NCBI RefSeq assembly: GCF_003947455.1
Contig: NZ_QHJH01000026.1
Span: forward strand, 1 to 64,000
Source of the DNA: Streptomyces sp. WAC 04229
Lineage (GTDB): Bacteria > Actinomycetota > Actinomycetes > Streptomycetales > Streptomycetaceae
Length of the DNA: 64,000 nt
Direction of reading: 5' to 3'
Numbering within the stretch: position 1 is the first letter of the stretch; every line of letters starts with the position of its first letter. Positions 12,757 to 22,106 of the stretch are shown piece by piece. Position numbers and translations under genes: made by a program. The notes beneath the pieces were generated by a model. That model had not been told where the DNA came from, searched no databases, and saw only the letters and a program-made list of their open reading frames with translations.

Positions 12757-13887
12757 TCAGCCGCTCAGCCGCACCGGCATGATCAGGTACTTGTAGGCCT
12801 CGTCCGCCTCGGCGTCCAGCGCGGGCTTGCCGCTGAGCAGCGCCGGCTTCGTGGACGTCGTGAAGGACAGCTGGGCGACCGGCGAGTCGATGGCGCTCAG
12901 GCCGTCCAGCAGGAAGGTCGGGTTGAAGGCGATCGAGATGTCATCGCCGTCCAGCTGGGCGTCGACCCTTTCCACAGCCTGTGCGTCGTCGCTGGAGCCG
13001 GCCTCCAGGATGAGCACGCCCTGCTCGAAGCTGAGCCGCACCGGGGTGTTGCGCTCGGCGACCAGGGCCACGCGCTTGACGGCCTCCACGAAGGGGGCGG
13101 TCTCGATCACGGCGACGCTGTTGAACTCCGTCGGGAACAGCGTCTTGTACTTCGGAAGGTCGCCCTCCAGCAGCCGCGTCGTCGTCCGGCGGCCGGCCCC
13201 CTCGAAACCGATCAGGCCCTCGCCCGCGCCCGAGCCGGACAGCGCGATGATCACCTGGTCGCCGCTGGTCAGCGCCTTTGCGGTGTCCTGGAGCGTCTTG
13301 GCGGGCACCAGCGCGACCGCGGACACCTCCGGGTTCTCCGGCTTCCACAGGAACTCGCGGACCGCGAAGCGGTAGCGGTCGGTGGAGGCCAGCGTCACCG
13401 AGTCGCCCTCGATCTCGATGCGCACACCGGTGAGCACGGGCAGCGTGTCGTCGCGGCCCGCGGCGATCGCGACCTGCTGCACGGCCGCGGCGAAGACCTC
13501 GCCGGGGACCGTGCCCGTCGCCTCCGGCATCTGCGGCAGCGCCGGGTACTCCTCCACCGGCAGGGTGTGGAGGGTGAACCGCGAGGAGCCGCAGACCACC
13601 GTCGCCCGTACACCGTCTGTGGAAATCTCCACCGGCCGGTTGGGGAGGGCGCGGGAGATGTCGGCGAGCAGGCGGCCAGAGACGAGCACCGTGCCCTCCT
13701 CCTCGATCTCGGCCTCGACCGACACCCGCGCGGAGACCTCGTAGTCGAAGCTGGACAGGCTCAGCTGCCCCTCCTCGGCCTTCAGCAGCAGGCCGGCGAG
13801 GACCGGCGCCGGCGGACGGGCCGGGAGGCTGCGCGCCGCCCAGGCCACGGCCTCCGCGAGTACGTCGCGTTCCACCCGGATCTTCAC
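12757..13887 (-). CDS. dnaN: DNA polymerase III beta subunit (sliding clamp)
   Basis: 376 aa from the GTG at 13887 (MKIRVERDVLAEAV), preceded by AGGAGG at a 7-9 nt spacing. The frame stays open for another 640 bp into oriC, but that stretch is non-coding and full of DnaA boxes. Three tandem clamp domains can be followed: 1-125 (PVLAGLLLKAEEGQLSLSSFDYE), 130-250 (LPVLTGVRIEIEGDSVTLASTDRYRF) and 255-376. The C-terminus YLIMPVRL lines the peptide-binding pocket. The dimeric ring tethers the replicase and binds clamp-dependent partners. Confidence 0.99.
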   Translation of the reverse strand: MKIRVERDVLAEAVAWAARSLPARPPAPVLAGLLLKAEEGQLSLSSFDYEVSARVSVEAEIEEEGTVLVSGRLLADISRALPNRPVEISTDGVRATVVCGSSRFTLHTLPVEEYPALPQMPEATGTVPGEVFAAAVQQVAIAAGRDDTLPVLTGVRIEIEGDSVTLASTDRYRFAVREFLWKPENPEVSAVALVPAKTLQDTAKALTSGDQVIIALSGSGAGEGLIGFEGAGRRTTTRLLEGDLPKYKTLFPTEFNSVAVIETAPFVEAVKRVALVAERNTPVRLSFEQGVLILEAGSSDDAQAVERVDAQLDGDDISIAFNPTFLLDGLSAIDSPVAQLSFTTSTKPALLSGKPALDAEADEAYKYLIMPVRLSG

Positions 13888-14746
13888 TGTTGCCGCCTCC
13901 TGCTGTTGCCGGCGCTGCTCGCTCTGCCTGGCCTTCGTCGTCTGGGTCGGTGTCGTCGTTCCCCACGGGACCGGAACACCGGGGACCAGTCTGACGCACC
14001 CCACTGACAGTAGGTGCCCTTCGGGGTCAAGTCGTGACGAGGGGCGGTCGGGCACCGGAGAGCGAGTTGTGCACAGGACCCGCTTCGAAACGAATTCCGC
14101 TCTCTCTAAGGTCAGGAGTAGTAGTAGGGCCTGTGGATACCGTGGATAACCGCGTTTTCCCAGGTCAGAGCAGGAATTTTGTCCACTGGTCCTGTGGGCG
14201 GAGCCCGTGGACAACCGGGCGTATCTGTGGAGAACAGAAAGTTCTGCACACTCCGTGCACAGGGAGAGGCGACTTCTCCCCAACGCCGTCCCCAGCTTTA
14301 CCCACGTTTCCCACAGCCCAACCCGGCACCCTGATGTGACGCCTTTCACTCGACGCGGTGACAGGGCGCGTCGTGTTGCCGAACAGTGGACAGACATGTG
14401 GAGAAGCCCATGATCGTTGGGGACAACCGGCTCCAGCCTGTGGGTTGCCCGTGGACAACTCGATGCACAGCTTGTGGAACCTCTCGTCGTCCACAGCCTG
14501 TGGAGATCGTTCGTCCACGAATCCACAGGGAGCTGACCTGCCCTGATGATCCCTCAACAGCCTGGCCTGTGGACAGGATCGGGACAACTTCCCAGTCCCC
14601 AAGGTGTGGACGGAAAAAAGTGGCCCGATCTGTGGAGGACGGCCGTAACCCCGCAGTTAATCGAACAGTGGCTGGGACGGGCGTACGACCTCCGGGCACG
14701 ACGCACGCGTCCTCGGGCACGACGCACGCGTCCCCGGGCACGCGAA
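13888..14746. other. oriC: chromosomal replication origin oriC
   Basis: This is the non-coding dnaN-dnaA spacer. At least 17 nine-mers match or nearly match the DnaA box TTGTCCACA (either strand): 14132, 14141, 14179, 14206, 14226, 14385, 14397, 14450, 14473, 14487, 14499, 14511, 14519, 14568, 14605 and 14631 as start positions, plus weaker ones such as the GGGGACAA element near 14418. Boxes occur in both orientations. Many pairs are close, and those at 14487-14527 are almost contiguous. There is no long AT-rich unwinding element; the most AT-rich spots are 14101-14115 and 14171-14182. This matches the known architecture of Streptomyces origins. Confidence 0.95.
14693..14742. repeat. 21-bp tandem direct repeat at the dnaA-side edge of oriC
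   Basis: Two copies of CGGGCACGACGCACGCGTCC separated by one base (14693-14712, 14714-14733) and a third partial copy starting near 14735. Each full copy contains the palindrome ACGCGT. Confidence 0.85.
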
Positions 14747-14775
14747 AGGCGCCCCCGGAGTGTCCGGAGGCGCCT
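14747..14775 (-). terminator. dnaA terminator
   Basis: Stem AGGCGCC-C-CCGGA / TCCGG-A-GGCGCCT around a 3-nt loop. Read from the minus strand it is followed by TTTCG, about 23 bp after the dnaA stop. Confidence 0.75.
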
Positions 14776-14797
14776 GTGGGGCCGGTGCCGGCGGCCG

Positions 14798-16810
14798 TCA
14801 GCCGTTCTTGATGCGGTTGGTCAGCTCGGTCACCTGGTTGTAGATGGAGCGCCGCTCCGCCATCAGATTGCGGATCTTGCGGTCGGCGTGCATCACCGTG
14901 GTGTGGTCCCGGCCGCCGAACAGGGCGCCGATCTTCGGCAGCGAGAGGTCCGTCAGCTCACGGCACAGGTACATGGCGATCTGCCGGGCCGTCACCAGCG
15001 CGCGCCCACGCGAGGTGCCGCACAGGTCCTCGACGGTGAGGCCGAAGTAGTCGGCGGTCGCGCCCATGATGGCCGTGGAGGTGATCTCGGGCGCGGAGTC
15101 CTCACCGCCCGGGATCAGGTCCTTGAGGACGATCTCCGTCAGGCCGAGGTCGACCGGCTGCCGGTTGAGCGAGGCGAAGGCCGTCACCCGGATCAGCGCG
15201 CCCTCCAGCTCGCGGATGTTCCGCGAGATCCGGGAGGCGATGAACTCCAGTACCTCGGGTGGGGCGTTGAGCTGTTCCTGCACGGCCTTCTTGCGCAGGA
15301 TCGCGATGCGCGTCTCCAGCTCGGGGGGCTGGACGTCGGTGGTCAGGCCCCACTCGAAGCGGTTGCGCAGCCGGTCCTCCAGCGTCACCAGCTGCCGGGG
15401 CGGCCGGTCGGAGGAGAGCACGATCTGCTTGTTGGCGTTGTGCAGCGTGTTGAAGGTGTGGAAGAACTCCTCCTGCGTCGACTCCTTGTCCGCCAGGAAC
15501 TGGATGTCGTCGACGAGCAGGATGTCCATCTCGCGGTAGCGCTTGCGGAAGCTGTCGCCCTTGCCGTCGCGGATGGAGTTGATGAACTCGTTGGTGAACT
15601 CCTCGGAGCTCACGTAGCGCACGCGGGTGCCCGGGTAGAGGCTGCGCGCGTAGTGCCCGATGGCATGCAGCAGGTGGGTCTTGCCCAGCCCCGACTCCCC
15701 GTAGATGAAGAGCGGGTTGTAGGCCTTCGCGGGCGCCTCGGCGACGGCGACGGCCGCCGCGTGGGCGAAGCGGTTGGAGGCGCCGATGACGAAGGTGTCG
15801 AAGAGGTACTTCGGGTTCAGGCGCGCGGTCGGCTCGCCCGGTCCGGTCGCCGGTGCCGGCTGTGCCGCGAGCGGTCCGGGGGCGCCGGTGGCGGGACCGG
15901 GGCCGACGGGGCCGCCGCGGTGCACGCGCCCGGAGCCGGACGGGGGCTCGGGCAGGTCCCGGCGGGGGCCGCGCTGGTCGTATTCACCGCGCGGGGAGTC
16001 GTATTCGCCGCGAGGGGGCTCGTATTCGCCGCGAGGGGGCTCGTAGTCGCCCCGAGACTGCTCGTAGTCGCCCCGAGGGGATTCGTAGTCGCCGCGGGGC
16101 TTGTCGTAGTCCCCGCGCTGCTGGTCGTACTCCCCGCGCTGCTGGTCGTAGTCGCCGCGCTGCTGGTCGTACGGCGGGCGCTCCGGGGACTGCGGCCGGT
16201 AGTCCTGCTGGTACGCGTCGTGGGGGTACGGCGCCGGGTCCTGGCCGTACGGCTCCTGCGGCGGTGAGGCGTAGGGGTCCCGCTCCGGGAAACCGAGGCG
16301 CTGCTGCTGCCAGCCGTAGTCGTCCTGCTGCGTCTGGCGCGGCCAGGAGCCGGGCTCGGGGCGCTGGTACTCCTGCGGGTAGGCGGGCCGGGCGGTGGGC
16401 AGCTGGTCGGCGCGGTGGCGGCCGTAGCCCTCGTAGTCGTCGCGGCCCTGACCGGGAGCGGGGAGCTCGGGTTCCTCGTAGCGGGGCTGGGGACGGCTGG
16501 GCGGCGCCTGCGGGGCGGGGCCGGCGGGTTCGCCCGCGGTGTCGTCGACGGTGATCGCGATGCGGATCGGGCGGCCGCACTCGCGACTGAGGGTCTCGCT
16601 CACGACGGGGGCGAGACGGCCCTCCAGCACGCCTTTCGCGAATTCGTTCGGTACGGCGAGCAGGGCGGTGTCGGCGACCAGCGCAAGCGGCTGGCAGCGC
16701 CGGATCCAGTGCTCGTCCTTCGACTCGACGCCCTGCCCGCGGCCTTCCCCGAGGAGTTGCTCCAGTACGCGTGGCCACACTGCGGCAAGATCGGCAGGTA
16801 CGTCAGCCAC
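14798..16810 (-). CDS. dnaA: chromosomal replication initiator DnaA
   Basis: 670 aa, long because domain II is expanded as in Streptomyces. Domain I (1-95, [12 protein letters not shown]) mediates oligomerisation. Domain II (about 100-330) is Pro/Gln/Arg/Tyr-rich and includes nine perfect heptads of the type Y-D/E-x-x-R-G-D/E. Domain III is the AAA+ module: Walker [10 protein letters not shown] near 373, Walker [10 protein letters not shown] near 433. Domain IV carries the DNA-binding helix-turn-helix signature [15 protein letters not shown] near 637. GTG start at 16810. Two DnaA boxes in its upstream region suggest autoregulation. Confidence 0.99.
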   Translation of the reverse strand: MADVPADLAAVWPRVLEQLLGEGRGQGVESKDEHWIRRCQPLALVADTALLAVPNEFAKGVLEGRLAPVVSETLSRECGRPIRIAITVDDTAGEPAGPAPQAPPSRPQPRYEEPELPAPGQGRDDYEGYGRHRADQLPTARPAYPQEYQRPEPGSWPRQTQQDDYGWQQQRLGFPERDPYASPPQEPYGQDPAPYPHDAYQQDYRPQSPERPPYDQQRGDYDQQRGEYDQQRGDYDKPRGDYESPRGDYEQSRGDYEPPRGEYEPPRGEYDSPRGEYDQRGPRRDLPEPPSGSGRVHRGGPVGPGPATGAPGPLAAQPAPATGPGEPTARLNPKYLFDTFVIGASNRFAHAAAVAVAEAPAKAYNPLFIYGESGLGKTHLLHAIGHYARSLYPGTRVRYVSSEEFTNEFINSIRDGKGDSFRKRYREMDILLVDDIQFLADKESTQEEFFHTFNTLHNANKQIVLSSDRPPRQLVTLEDRLRNRFEWGLTTDVQPPELETRIAILRKKAVQEQLNAPPEVLEFIASRISRNIRELEGALIRVTAFASLNRQPVDLGLTEIVLKDLIPGGEDSAPEITSTAIMGATADYFGLTVEDLCGTSRGRALVTARQIAMYLCRELTDLSLPKIGALFGGRDHTTVMHADRKIRNLMAERRSIYNQVTELTNRIKNG
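15977..16171 (-). repeat. 21-bp in-frame repeats in dnaA domain II
   Basis: About nine consecutive 21-bp units encode the heptad Y(D/E)xxRG(D/E), ending in an incomplete tenth. The copies differ mainly at the two x residues (QQ, KP, SP, QS, PP). Confidence 0.9.
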
Positions 16811-16911
16811 AGGGCACGCTCTCTCATGAGTCCCTCGAAGGTGTGATTCGGGGACGGGTCGGGATGAAACTCGGGTGGGGCAGGGATAAGGGAACGAATC
16901 GGAGTTCAGCC

Positions 16912-16941
16912 ACGGTAGTCAGCGCGGCCGGTAGGGTTCAA
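16912..16941 (-). promoter_or_regulatory. dnaA: candidate dnaA promoter
   Basis: On the minus strand, TTGAAC (16941-16936), an 18-nt spacer and TACCGT (16917-16912). It sits directly downstream of the two DnaA boxes at 16946-16966, which would let DnaA repress its own gene. The mRNA leader would be about 95 nt. Confidence 0.5.
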
Positions 16942-16945
16942 GTTG

Positions 16946-16966
16946 TTGTCCCCAGCCTGTGGACAA
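16946..16966 (-). promoter_or_regulatory. pair of DnaA boxes in the dnaA promoter region
   Basis: An exact box TTGTCCACA (minus strand, 16966-16958) and a one-mismatch box in opposite orientation, TTGTCCCCA (plus strand, 16946-16954), separated by 3 bp and immediately upstream of the candidate -35 element. Confidence 0.75.
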
Positions 16967-16988
16967 GTGTCTCCCGGTCCCCGTTGGT

Positions 16989-17018
16989 TTGACCGAATGG
17001 CGCAGTCCCACGTACCGT
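16989..17018 (+). promoter_or_regulatory. candidate rpmH promoter
   Basis: TTGACC (16989-16994), 18-nt spacer, TACCGT (17013-17018). This fits the principal sigma factor consensus and lies about 170 bp upstream of rpmH, divergent from the dnaA promoter. Confidence 0.55.
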
Positions 17019-17187
17019 AACCAGGTCGAGTTGTCGATGGCTGCTGCCGCCTGCCTCCGATGGGCACAGGTCACGTCCAAGGTGATCGAAAAGCGGTGCA
17101 CTCGGGCGTAACGCGAGCTACTCGTGGGCGCACGGTGACAGCCAGGACGGCACCCCGCCAACACCCGATTCTTTCTGGAGCCCCCGA

Positions 17188-17325
17188 GTGAGCAAGCGCA
17201 CCTTCCAGCCGAACAACCGCCGTCGCGCCAAGACCCACGGCTTCCGGCTGCGGATGCGTACCCGTGCCGGCCGCGCGATTCTCGCGACTCGCCGCAGCAA
17301 GGGTCGCGCCCGCCTGTCCGCCTGA
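17188..17325 (+). CDS. rpmH: 50S ribosomal protein L34
   Basis: 45 aa from the GTG at 17188, with GGAG 7 nt upstream. The sequence begins [19 protein letters not shown] and ends GRARLSA, the standard highly basic L34. It is too short to appear in many gene lists. It is the first gene of the rpmH-rnpA-yidD-yidC-jag unit running away from oriC. Confidence 0.97.
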   Translation: MSKRTFQPNNRRRAKTHGFRLRMRTRAGRAILATRRSKGRARLSA

Positions 17326-17346
17326 TCCCGATCAGGTCATGACGTC

Positions 17347-17718
17347 GTGCTGCCCACCGAGAACCGGCTGAGGCGGCGCGAGGACTTCGCGACCGCGGTA
17401 CGACGAGGACGCCGGGCCGGCCGCCCGGCACTCGTCGTCCACCTTCGAAGCGGTGCCACGGACCCGCACGCGCCTGGGGAGAGCGCTCCCCCGACACGTG
17501 CGGGTTTCGTCGTGAGCAAAGCTGTAGGAGGCGCGGTGGTGCGCACCAAGGTGAAGCGCAGGCTTCGCCATCTGGTGCGCGACCGGATCCACCTGTTGCC
17601 CCCCGGTAGCCTGGTAGTCGTACGAGCGCTGCCCGGTGCGGGTGACGCCGACCATGCACAGCTGGCCCGAGACCTGGACGCCGCCCTGGAGCGGCTACTG
17701 GGAGGGGGCGCGCGATGA
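17347..17718 (+). CDS. rnpA: ribonuclease P protein component
   Basis: 123 aa. The basic protein subunit that helps RNase P RNA cleave pre-tRNA 5' leaders. The conserved RNR-type motif is present as [16 protein letters not shown] around residues 65-80, and the N-terminus [20 protein letters not shown] is characteristic. GTG start at 17347, 21 bp after rpmH. Its stop overlaps the yidD start by four bases (ATGA), so translation is probably coupled. Confidence 0.96.
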   Translation: MLPTENRLRRREDFATAVRRGRRAGRPALVVHLRSGATDPHAPGESAPPTRAGFVVSKAVGGAVVRTKVKRRLRHLVRDRIHLLPPGSLVVVRALPGAGDADHAQLARDLDAALERLLGGGAR

Positions 17719-18089
17719 AGTACCCGCTACTGGCTCTGATCAAGCTCTACCAGTGGACGATCAGTCCGCTGCTGGGGCCGGTGTGCAAGTACTACCCGTC
17801 GTGCTCCCACTACGGCTACACGGCCATCGACCGGCACGGAGCCGTCAAGGGCACGGCGCTCACGGCATGGCGCATCCTGCGATGCAATCCGTGGTCGCTG
17901 GGCGGCGTGGACCATGTCCCGCCGCGCAAGCGCCCGCGGTGGCACGAAATGCTGCGTGACGCCTGGCGTGCACGTAAGGGCGGGCCCTCCGCCGCCGAAC
18001 CGGCCACCGAAGGACGGACGGCTCCCACGAGCCCCTCCGGCCCCTCGGGCCCGGCCGCAGAGACCTCGCCCCATGCCCAAGGAGCATGA
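17715..18089 (+). CDS. yidD: membrane protein insertion efficiency factor YidD
   Basis: 124 aa. The core shows the invariant pattern [22 protein letters not shown] and the [13 protein letters not shown] segment of the YidD family; the three conserved cysteines lie in CKYYPSC and RCNP. It is a small membrane-associated helper of YidC. The C-terminal 45 residues are a Pro/Ala/Ser-rich extension beyond the usual 70-80 aa core. It overlaps rnpA upstream and precedes yidC by 3 bp. Confidence 0.95.
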   Translation: MKYPLLALIKLYQWTISPLLGPVCKYYPSCSHYGYTAIDRHGAVKGTALTAWRILRCNPWSLGGVDHVPPRKRPRWHEMLRDAWRARKGGPSAAEPATEGRTAPTSPSGPSGPAAETSPHAQGA

Positions 18090-18092
18090 TTA

Positions 18093-19394
18093 GTGGACAC
18101 GATTGCCAGCCTGTTCAGCTTTATCACCTGGCCCGTCTCCTGGGTCATCGTCCAGTTCCACACGGTGTACGGGGCGATCTTCGGACCTGACACCGGATGG
18201 GCCTGGGGCCTGTCCATCGTGTCCCTGGTGGTCCTCATCCGCATCTGCCTGATCCCGCTCTTCGTGAAGCAGATCAAGGCGACGCGCGGTATGCAGACGC
18301 TCCAGCCGGAGATGAAGAAGATCCAGGAGCGCTACAAGAACGACAAGCAGCGTCAGTCCGAAGAGATGATGAAGCTGTACAAGGAGACGGGCACCAACCC
18401 GCTCTCCTCGTGCCTTCCCATCCTGGCGCAGTCCCCGTTCTTCTTCGCCCTGTACCACGTGCTCAACGGCATCGCGTCCGGTGACACCGTCGGTGCGGTC
18501 AACCAGAAGCTCCTGGAGAGCGCGCAGCAGGCCCACATCTTCGGTGCCCCGCTGGCCTCCAAGTTCTTCAGCAGCGAGAGCGACGTCGCCGCCCTCAACG
18601 CCTCGCTGACCGACGTGCGGGTCGTCACCGCGATCATGATCGTGCTGATGTCCGCGTCGCAGTTCTTCACCCAGCGCCAGCTGATGACGAAGAACGTCGA
18701 CACCACGGTGAAGACGCCGTTCATGCAGCAGCAGAAGATGCTGATGTACGTCTTCCCGGTCATGTTCGCCGTCTTCGGTGTGAACTTCCCCGTCGGTGTC
18801 CTCGTCTACTGGCTGACCACCAACGTGTGGACCATGGGCCAGCAGATGTACGTCATCCGCAACAACCCGACGCCGGGTTCCAAGGCCCAGGCCTCCTACC
18901 TCGAGCGGCTGCACAAGAGCGTCACCGAGCACGGCAAGACGCGCGGCCGGGGCGAGAGGGCCGTCGTGAAGGCCATCGTGGCCAAGGGCCGGGACCGCAA
19001 CGAGTTCGAGCGCAAGTTCATCAACGGCCTGAACAAGGCGGGTCTCGCCGCCCAGCCCGACGGCAACGTGATCAAGAGCGATGCCTCCGCGGCCGCTCAG
19101 AGCGAGGACGGCACGGCCGTCGCCACCGGCACGCCCAAGCGTCAGCAGCCCAAGCGCCAGAGCAAGTCGCAGCGCCACCAGTCCACCAAGCCGGCCGGTG
19201 AGGCGGAGGCGAAGACCTCGCTCACCAAGTCCGACGAGCCGGAGGACGGCAAGCAGGCCGCCAAGCCCGCCGATGCCGCCAAGAAGTCCGGACAGCAGAA
19301 GCCCGCCCAGCAGAAGGGCGGCGGCACCCGCAGCAAGGCCCAGTCCGGGCAGCGCAAGGGCCCGCAGCGGCCCAAGTCCCCGTCGAAGAAGTAA
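18093..19394 (+). CDS. yidC: membrane protein insertase YidC (Oxa1 family)
   Basis: 433 aa from the GTG at 18093, with AAGGAG upstream. Hydrophobic segments occur near residues 10-30, 35-55, 100-125, 165-185 and 210-240, the five-helix Oxa1 core. The basic cytoplasmic loop [19 protein letters not shown] follows the first core helix. From about residue 310 a long Lys/Gln/Ser-rich tail follows, the usual ribosome-binding extension. It inserts and folds membrane proteins with or without SecYEG. Confidence 0.97.
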   Translation: MDTIASLFSFITWPVSWVIVQFHTVYGAIFGPDTGWAWGLSIVSLVVLIRICLIPLFVKQIKATRGMQTLQPEMKKIQERYKNDKQRQSEEMMKLYKETGTNPLSSCLPILAQSPFFFALYHVLNGIASGDTVGAVNQKLLESAQQAHIFGAPLASKFFSSESDVAALNASLTDVRVVTAIMIVLMSASQFFTQRQLMTKNVDTTVKTPFMQQQKMLMYVFPVMFAVFGVNFPVGVLVYWLTTNVWTMGQQMYVIRNNPTPGSKAQASYLERLHKSVTEHGKTRGRGERAVVKAIVAKGRDRNEFERKFINGLNKAGLAAQPDGNVIKSDASAAAQSEDGTAVATGTPKRQQPKRQSKSQRHQSTKPAGEAEAKTSLTKSDEPEDGKQAAKPADAAKKSGQQKPAQQKGGGTRSKAQSGQRKGPQRPKSPSKK

Positions 19395-19409
19395 GAAGGA
19401 GTCCATCCC

Positions 19410-19922
19410 GTGACGGAAGGCACCACCGCCGCCGCTGCCGAGGGCGCAGACACCCTCTCCCGCCTCGAGCAGGAGGGCGAGATCGCCGCGGACTACCTGG
19501 AGGGCCTGCTCGACATCGCCGACCTCGACGGCGACATCGACATGGACGTCGAGGCAGACCGTGCCTCTGTCTCGATCATCAGCGACTCGAACAGCCGCGA
19601 CATCCAGAAGCTGGTCGGCCGGGACGGTGAGGTGCTGGAGGCTCTGCAGGAGCTCACGCGCCTGGCCGTGCACCGGGACACCGGTGACCGCAGCCGGCTG
19701 ATGCTCGACATCGCCGGTTACCGCGCCCAGAAGCGCGCCGAGCTGTCCGAGCTGGGCGCCAAGGCCGCGGCCGAGGTCAAGAGCAGCGGCGAGTCCGTGC
19801 GGATGAAGCCGATGACCCCGTTCGAGCGCAAGGTCGTGCACGACGCGGTCAAGGCCGCAGGGCTGCGCAGCGAGTCCGAGGGCGAGGAGCCCGAGCGCTT
19901 CGTCGTCGTGCTTCCCGCCTGA
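19410..19922 (+). CDS. jag: Jag/KhpB-type RNA-binding protein (KH and R3H domains)
   Basis: 170 aa. An acidic N-terminus is followed by a KH-like domain with the GxxG-type loop LVGRDGEVLEALQELTRLAV (about 65-90) and a C-terminal R3H domain (MTPFERKVVHDAV near 133-147). It is a single-stranded RNA-binding protein universally linked to yidC. GTG start with AAGGAG 8 nt upstream, 15 bp after yidC. It lacks the N-terminal Jag-N domain of some Firmicutes, as in other actinomycetes. Confidence 0.93.
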   Translation: MTEGTTAAAAEGADTLSRLEQEGEIAADYLEGLLDIADLDGDIDMDVEADRASVSIISDSNSRDIQKLVGRDGEVLEALQELTRLAVHRDTGDRSRLMLDIAGYRAQKRAELSELGAKAAAEVKSSGESVRMKPMTPFERKVVHDAVKAAGLRSESEGEEPERFVVVLPA

Positions 19923-19940
19923 TCGCTTTTCTCGTTCTCC

Positions 19941-19974
19941 GGCCCCGTCTGTTGCGCAGGCGGGGCCGAGTTTT
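19941..19974 (+). terminator. terminator of the rpmH-jag unit
   Basis: Stem GGCCCCGTCTG / CAGGCGGGGCC, 5-nt loop, followed by GAGTTTT. Confidence 0.85.
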
Positions 19975-20047
19975 GTCAGCCTGATAGTTCTGGTGGTTCT
20001 GGCACCGGCGCCTGGTGCGCCGGGCGCCGTACGGAAGGACGGTCCCC

Positions 20048-20767
20048 GTGACGGAGGCAGCGGAGCTTCCCCCTGTACCCGAGCAGGCACGTGACGTGTT
20101 CGGCGATCGCTACGCGGACGCGGTCCGCTACGCGGAGCTGCTTGCCGAGGCGGGGGTGAAGCGCGGTCTGATCGGCCCGCGTGAGGTTCCCCGCCTGTGG
20201 GAGCGGCATCTGCTGAACTGTGCGGTGCTCTCGGAGGTCGTGCCCGAGGGCGTGACGGTGTGCGACGTCGGGTCGGGCGCCGGTCTGCCCGGGATTCCGC
20301 TGGCTCTGGTCCGGGACGACCTGAAGATCACTCTGCTGGAGCCGCTGCTGCGGCGCACGAACTTCCTGACCGAGGTCGTGGAGCTGCTGGGCCTGGATCA
20401 TGTGACCGTCGTGCGCGGCCGGGCCGAGGAGGTCATGGGCAAGATGCCGCCGGTGCATGTGGTGACGGCTCGTGCCGTAGCACCGCTCGACCGCCTCGCC
20501 ACCTGGGGGATTCCCCTGCTGCGCCCGTACGGCGAGATGCTCGCGCTCAAGGGCGACACGGCGGAGGAGGAGCTGAGGGCGGCGGCCACCGCGCTGAGCA
20601 AGCTGGGTGCCGAGAAGACTTCCGTCCTTCAGGTGGGCGAGGGTGTCGTGGATCCTCTGTCCACCGTGGTGCGGGTCGAGGTCGGTGAGAGCCCTGGTGG
20701 TGTGCGCTTCGCCGCCAAGCGGGCCAAGGCGGCTCGGACGGGGCGGACGCGTCGGCGTCGCGGCTGA
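20048..20767 (+). CDS. rsmG: 16S rRNA (guanine527-N7)-methyltransferase
   Basis: 239 aa from the GTG at 20048 ([13 protein letters not shown]), with AAGGACGG upstream; a longer frame to 20015 is less likely. The SAM-binding motif is [16 protein letters not shown] (about 75-90), and [12 protein letters not shown] is the family's second signature. It methylates G527 of 16S rRNA, and loss gives low-level streptomycin resistance in relatives. The C-terminus is very basic ([14 protein letters not shown]). A terminator separates it from jag. Confidence 0.97.
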   Translation: MTEAAELPPVPEQARDVFGDRYADAVRYAELLAEAGVKRGLIGPREVPRLWERHLLNCAVLSEVVPEGVTVCDVGSGAGLPGIPLALVRDDLKITLLEPLLRRTNFLTEVVELLGLDHVTVVRGRAEEVMGKMPPVHVVTARAVAPLDRLATWGIPLLRPYGEMLALKGDTAEEELRAAATALSKLGAEKTSVLQVGEGVVDPLSTVVRVEVGESPGGVRFAAKRAKAARTGRTRRRRG

Positions 20768-20860
20768 CCCGTCCTGGCGTCCGGCCGTACTCCACACAAG
20801 CTGCCAAACCTACGCATGCCGGAGTGTCGCGGGAGTTCGGCATCGCGCGCTGTGCATCGT

Positions 20861-20874
20861 GTTTCACGTGAAAC
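20861..20874. other. parS: parS site
   Basis: Exact 14-mer GTTTCACGTGAAAC between rsmG and parA, upstream of the parA start. Confidence 0.95.
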
Positions 20875-20969
20875 GTCGCTCACTGCTGCACGGCATCATC
20901 AGTCGCGGCCGCGCTGCGGCCGACCCCCGCGACCGAAAGCCTCTCGGGTCGCTCGGAGAGGGGGCGGAG

Positions 20970-20996
20970 TTGTCCACAGAGGTGGATTTCTCCACA
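20970..20996 (+). promoter_or_regulatory. two DnaA boxes in the parA upstream region
   Basis: TTGTCCACA at 20970-20978 (exact) and TTCTCCACA at 20988-20996 (one mismatch), in the same orientation, 18 bp apart, about 85-110 bp upstream of the likely parA start. Confidence 0.65.
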
Positions 20997-21080
20997 GAAC
21001 ACCAGGCCTCACTGGTTCATGACCCCGAAGGCATGGGAGGCTCTGTTCATTGCGAGCCTGAAGTCGAGGAGAGTGAATCC

Positions 21081-22106
21081 TTGCGGTCCGACGCCAATAT
21101 CGCGGGACCGATGACCGATCCGGTCCCCGGTCCCCGTACCGAGTCGATGGGAGCGGATGTTTCACGTGAAACACCGCCTCCGATGGACGACACTCCGATC
21201 GGTCGCGCTGCCCAACTGGCGGTGGAGGCTCTGGGGCGCGCCGGCGAAGGGCTGCCGCGACCCGAGCAGACCCGGGTCATGGTGGTGGCCAACCAGAAGG
21301 GCGGTGTGGGCAAGACGACGACGACCGTCAACCTTGCCGCCTCACTCGCCCTCCACGGTGCCAGAGTCCTGGTCGTCGACCTGGACCCGCAGGGCAACGC
21401 GTCCACCGCCCTGGGCATCGATCACCATGCCGATGTCCCCTCCATCTACGACGTACTCGTCGAGAGCCGGCCACTCTCGGAAGTGGTCCAGCCGGTCCCG
21501 GATGTCGAGGGTCTGTTCTGCGCGCCCGCCACGATCGATCTCGCCGGTGCCGAGATCGAACTGGTCTCTCTGGTCGCCCGGGAGAGCCGGCTCCAGAGGG
21601 CGATCGCCTCATACGAGCAGCCGCTGGACTACATCCTCATCGACTGCCCGCCCTCCCTCGGCCTGCTGACGGTCAATGCGCTTGTCGCGGGCCAGGAGGT
21701 GCTGATCCCGATCCAGTGCGAGTACTACGCACTGGAAGGCCTGGGACAGCTGCTCCGCAACGTCGACCTGGTCCGAGGGCACCTCAACCCGACGCTGCAT
21801 GTGTCGACGATCCTGCTCACCATGTACGACGGCCGGACGCGGCTCGCGTCCCAGGTCGCGGACGAGGTACGCAGCCACTTCGGCGAAGAGGTGCTGCGGA
21901 CGAGCATTCCCCGCTCGGTCCGCATCTCCGAGGCCCCGAGCTACGGGCAGACGGTACTGACCTACGATCCAGGATCGAGTGGAGCCCTCTCCTATCTGGA
22001 GGCGGCACGTGAGATGGCGCTGAAGGGTGTGGGCGTCCAGTACGAGGCGACGCACGCTCACCTCGGCGCGCAGAATGACCCGAACATGGTGGAGGGGATC
22101 CAGTGA
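21081..22106 (+). CDS. parA: chromosome partitioning ATPase ParA
   Basis: About 341 aa from the TTG at 21081, preceded by GAGGAG at a 9-nt spacing; in-frame ATGs at 21033 and 21111 are alternatives. The deviant Walker A is KGGVGKTTT (about 73-81), Walker A' is LVVDLDPQGNAS and Walker B is YILIDCPPSLG. The N-terminal 65 residues before the ATPase fold include the segment VSRET, written by the parS at 21159-21172. ParA drives segregation and positioning of ParB-bound origins, notably during sporulation septation in Streptomyces. It overlaps parB by four bases (GTGA). Confidence 0.96.
   Translation: MRSDANIAGPMTDPVPGPRTESMGADVSRETPPPMDDTPIGRAAQLAVEALGRAGEGLPRPEQTRVMVVANQKGGVGKTTTTVNLAASLALHGARVLVVDLDPQGNASTALGIDHHADVPSIYDVLVESRPLSEVVQPVPDVEGLFCAPATIDLAGAEIELVSLVARESRLQRAIASYEQPLDYILIDCPPSLGLLTVNALVAGQEVLIPIQCEYYALEGLGQLLRNVDLVRGHLNPTLHVSTILLTMYDGRTRLASQVADEVRSHFGEEVLRTSIPRSVRISEAPSYGQTVLTYDPGSSGALSYLEAAREMALKGVGVQYEATHAHLGAQNDPNMVEGIQ
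21159..21172. other. parS: parS site inside parA
   Basis: Exact GTTTCACGTGAAAC near the 5' end of parA, read in frame as VSRET. Confidence 0.95.

Noticed and set aside
13888..14526. Upstream extension of the dnaN frame through oriC (589 codons in total)
   Set aside because: The clamp protein starts at the GTG at 13887 with AGGAGG; the extension runs through DnaA boxes and has no clamp homology.
20607..21080. ParA start far upstream (499-codon frame)
   Set aside because: The extension overlaps rsmG and contains parS and DnaA boxes; known ParA proteins begin shortly before the GRAAQLAVEALGRAGEG segment.
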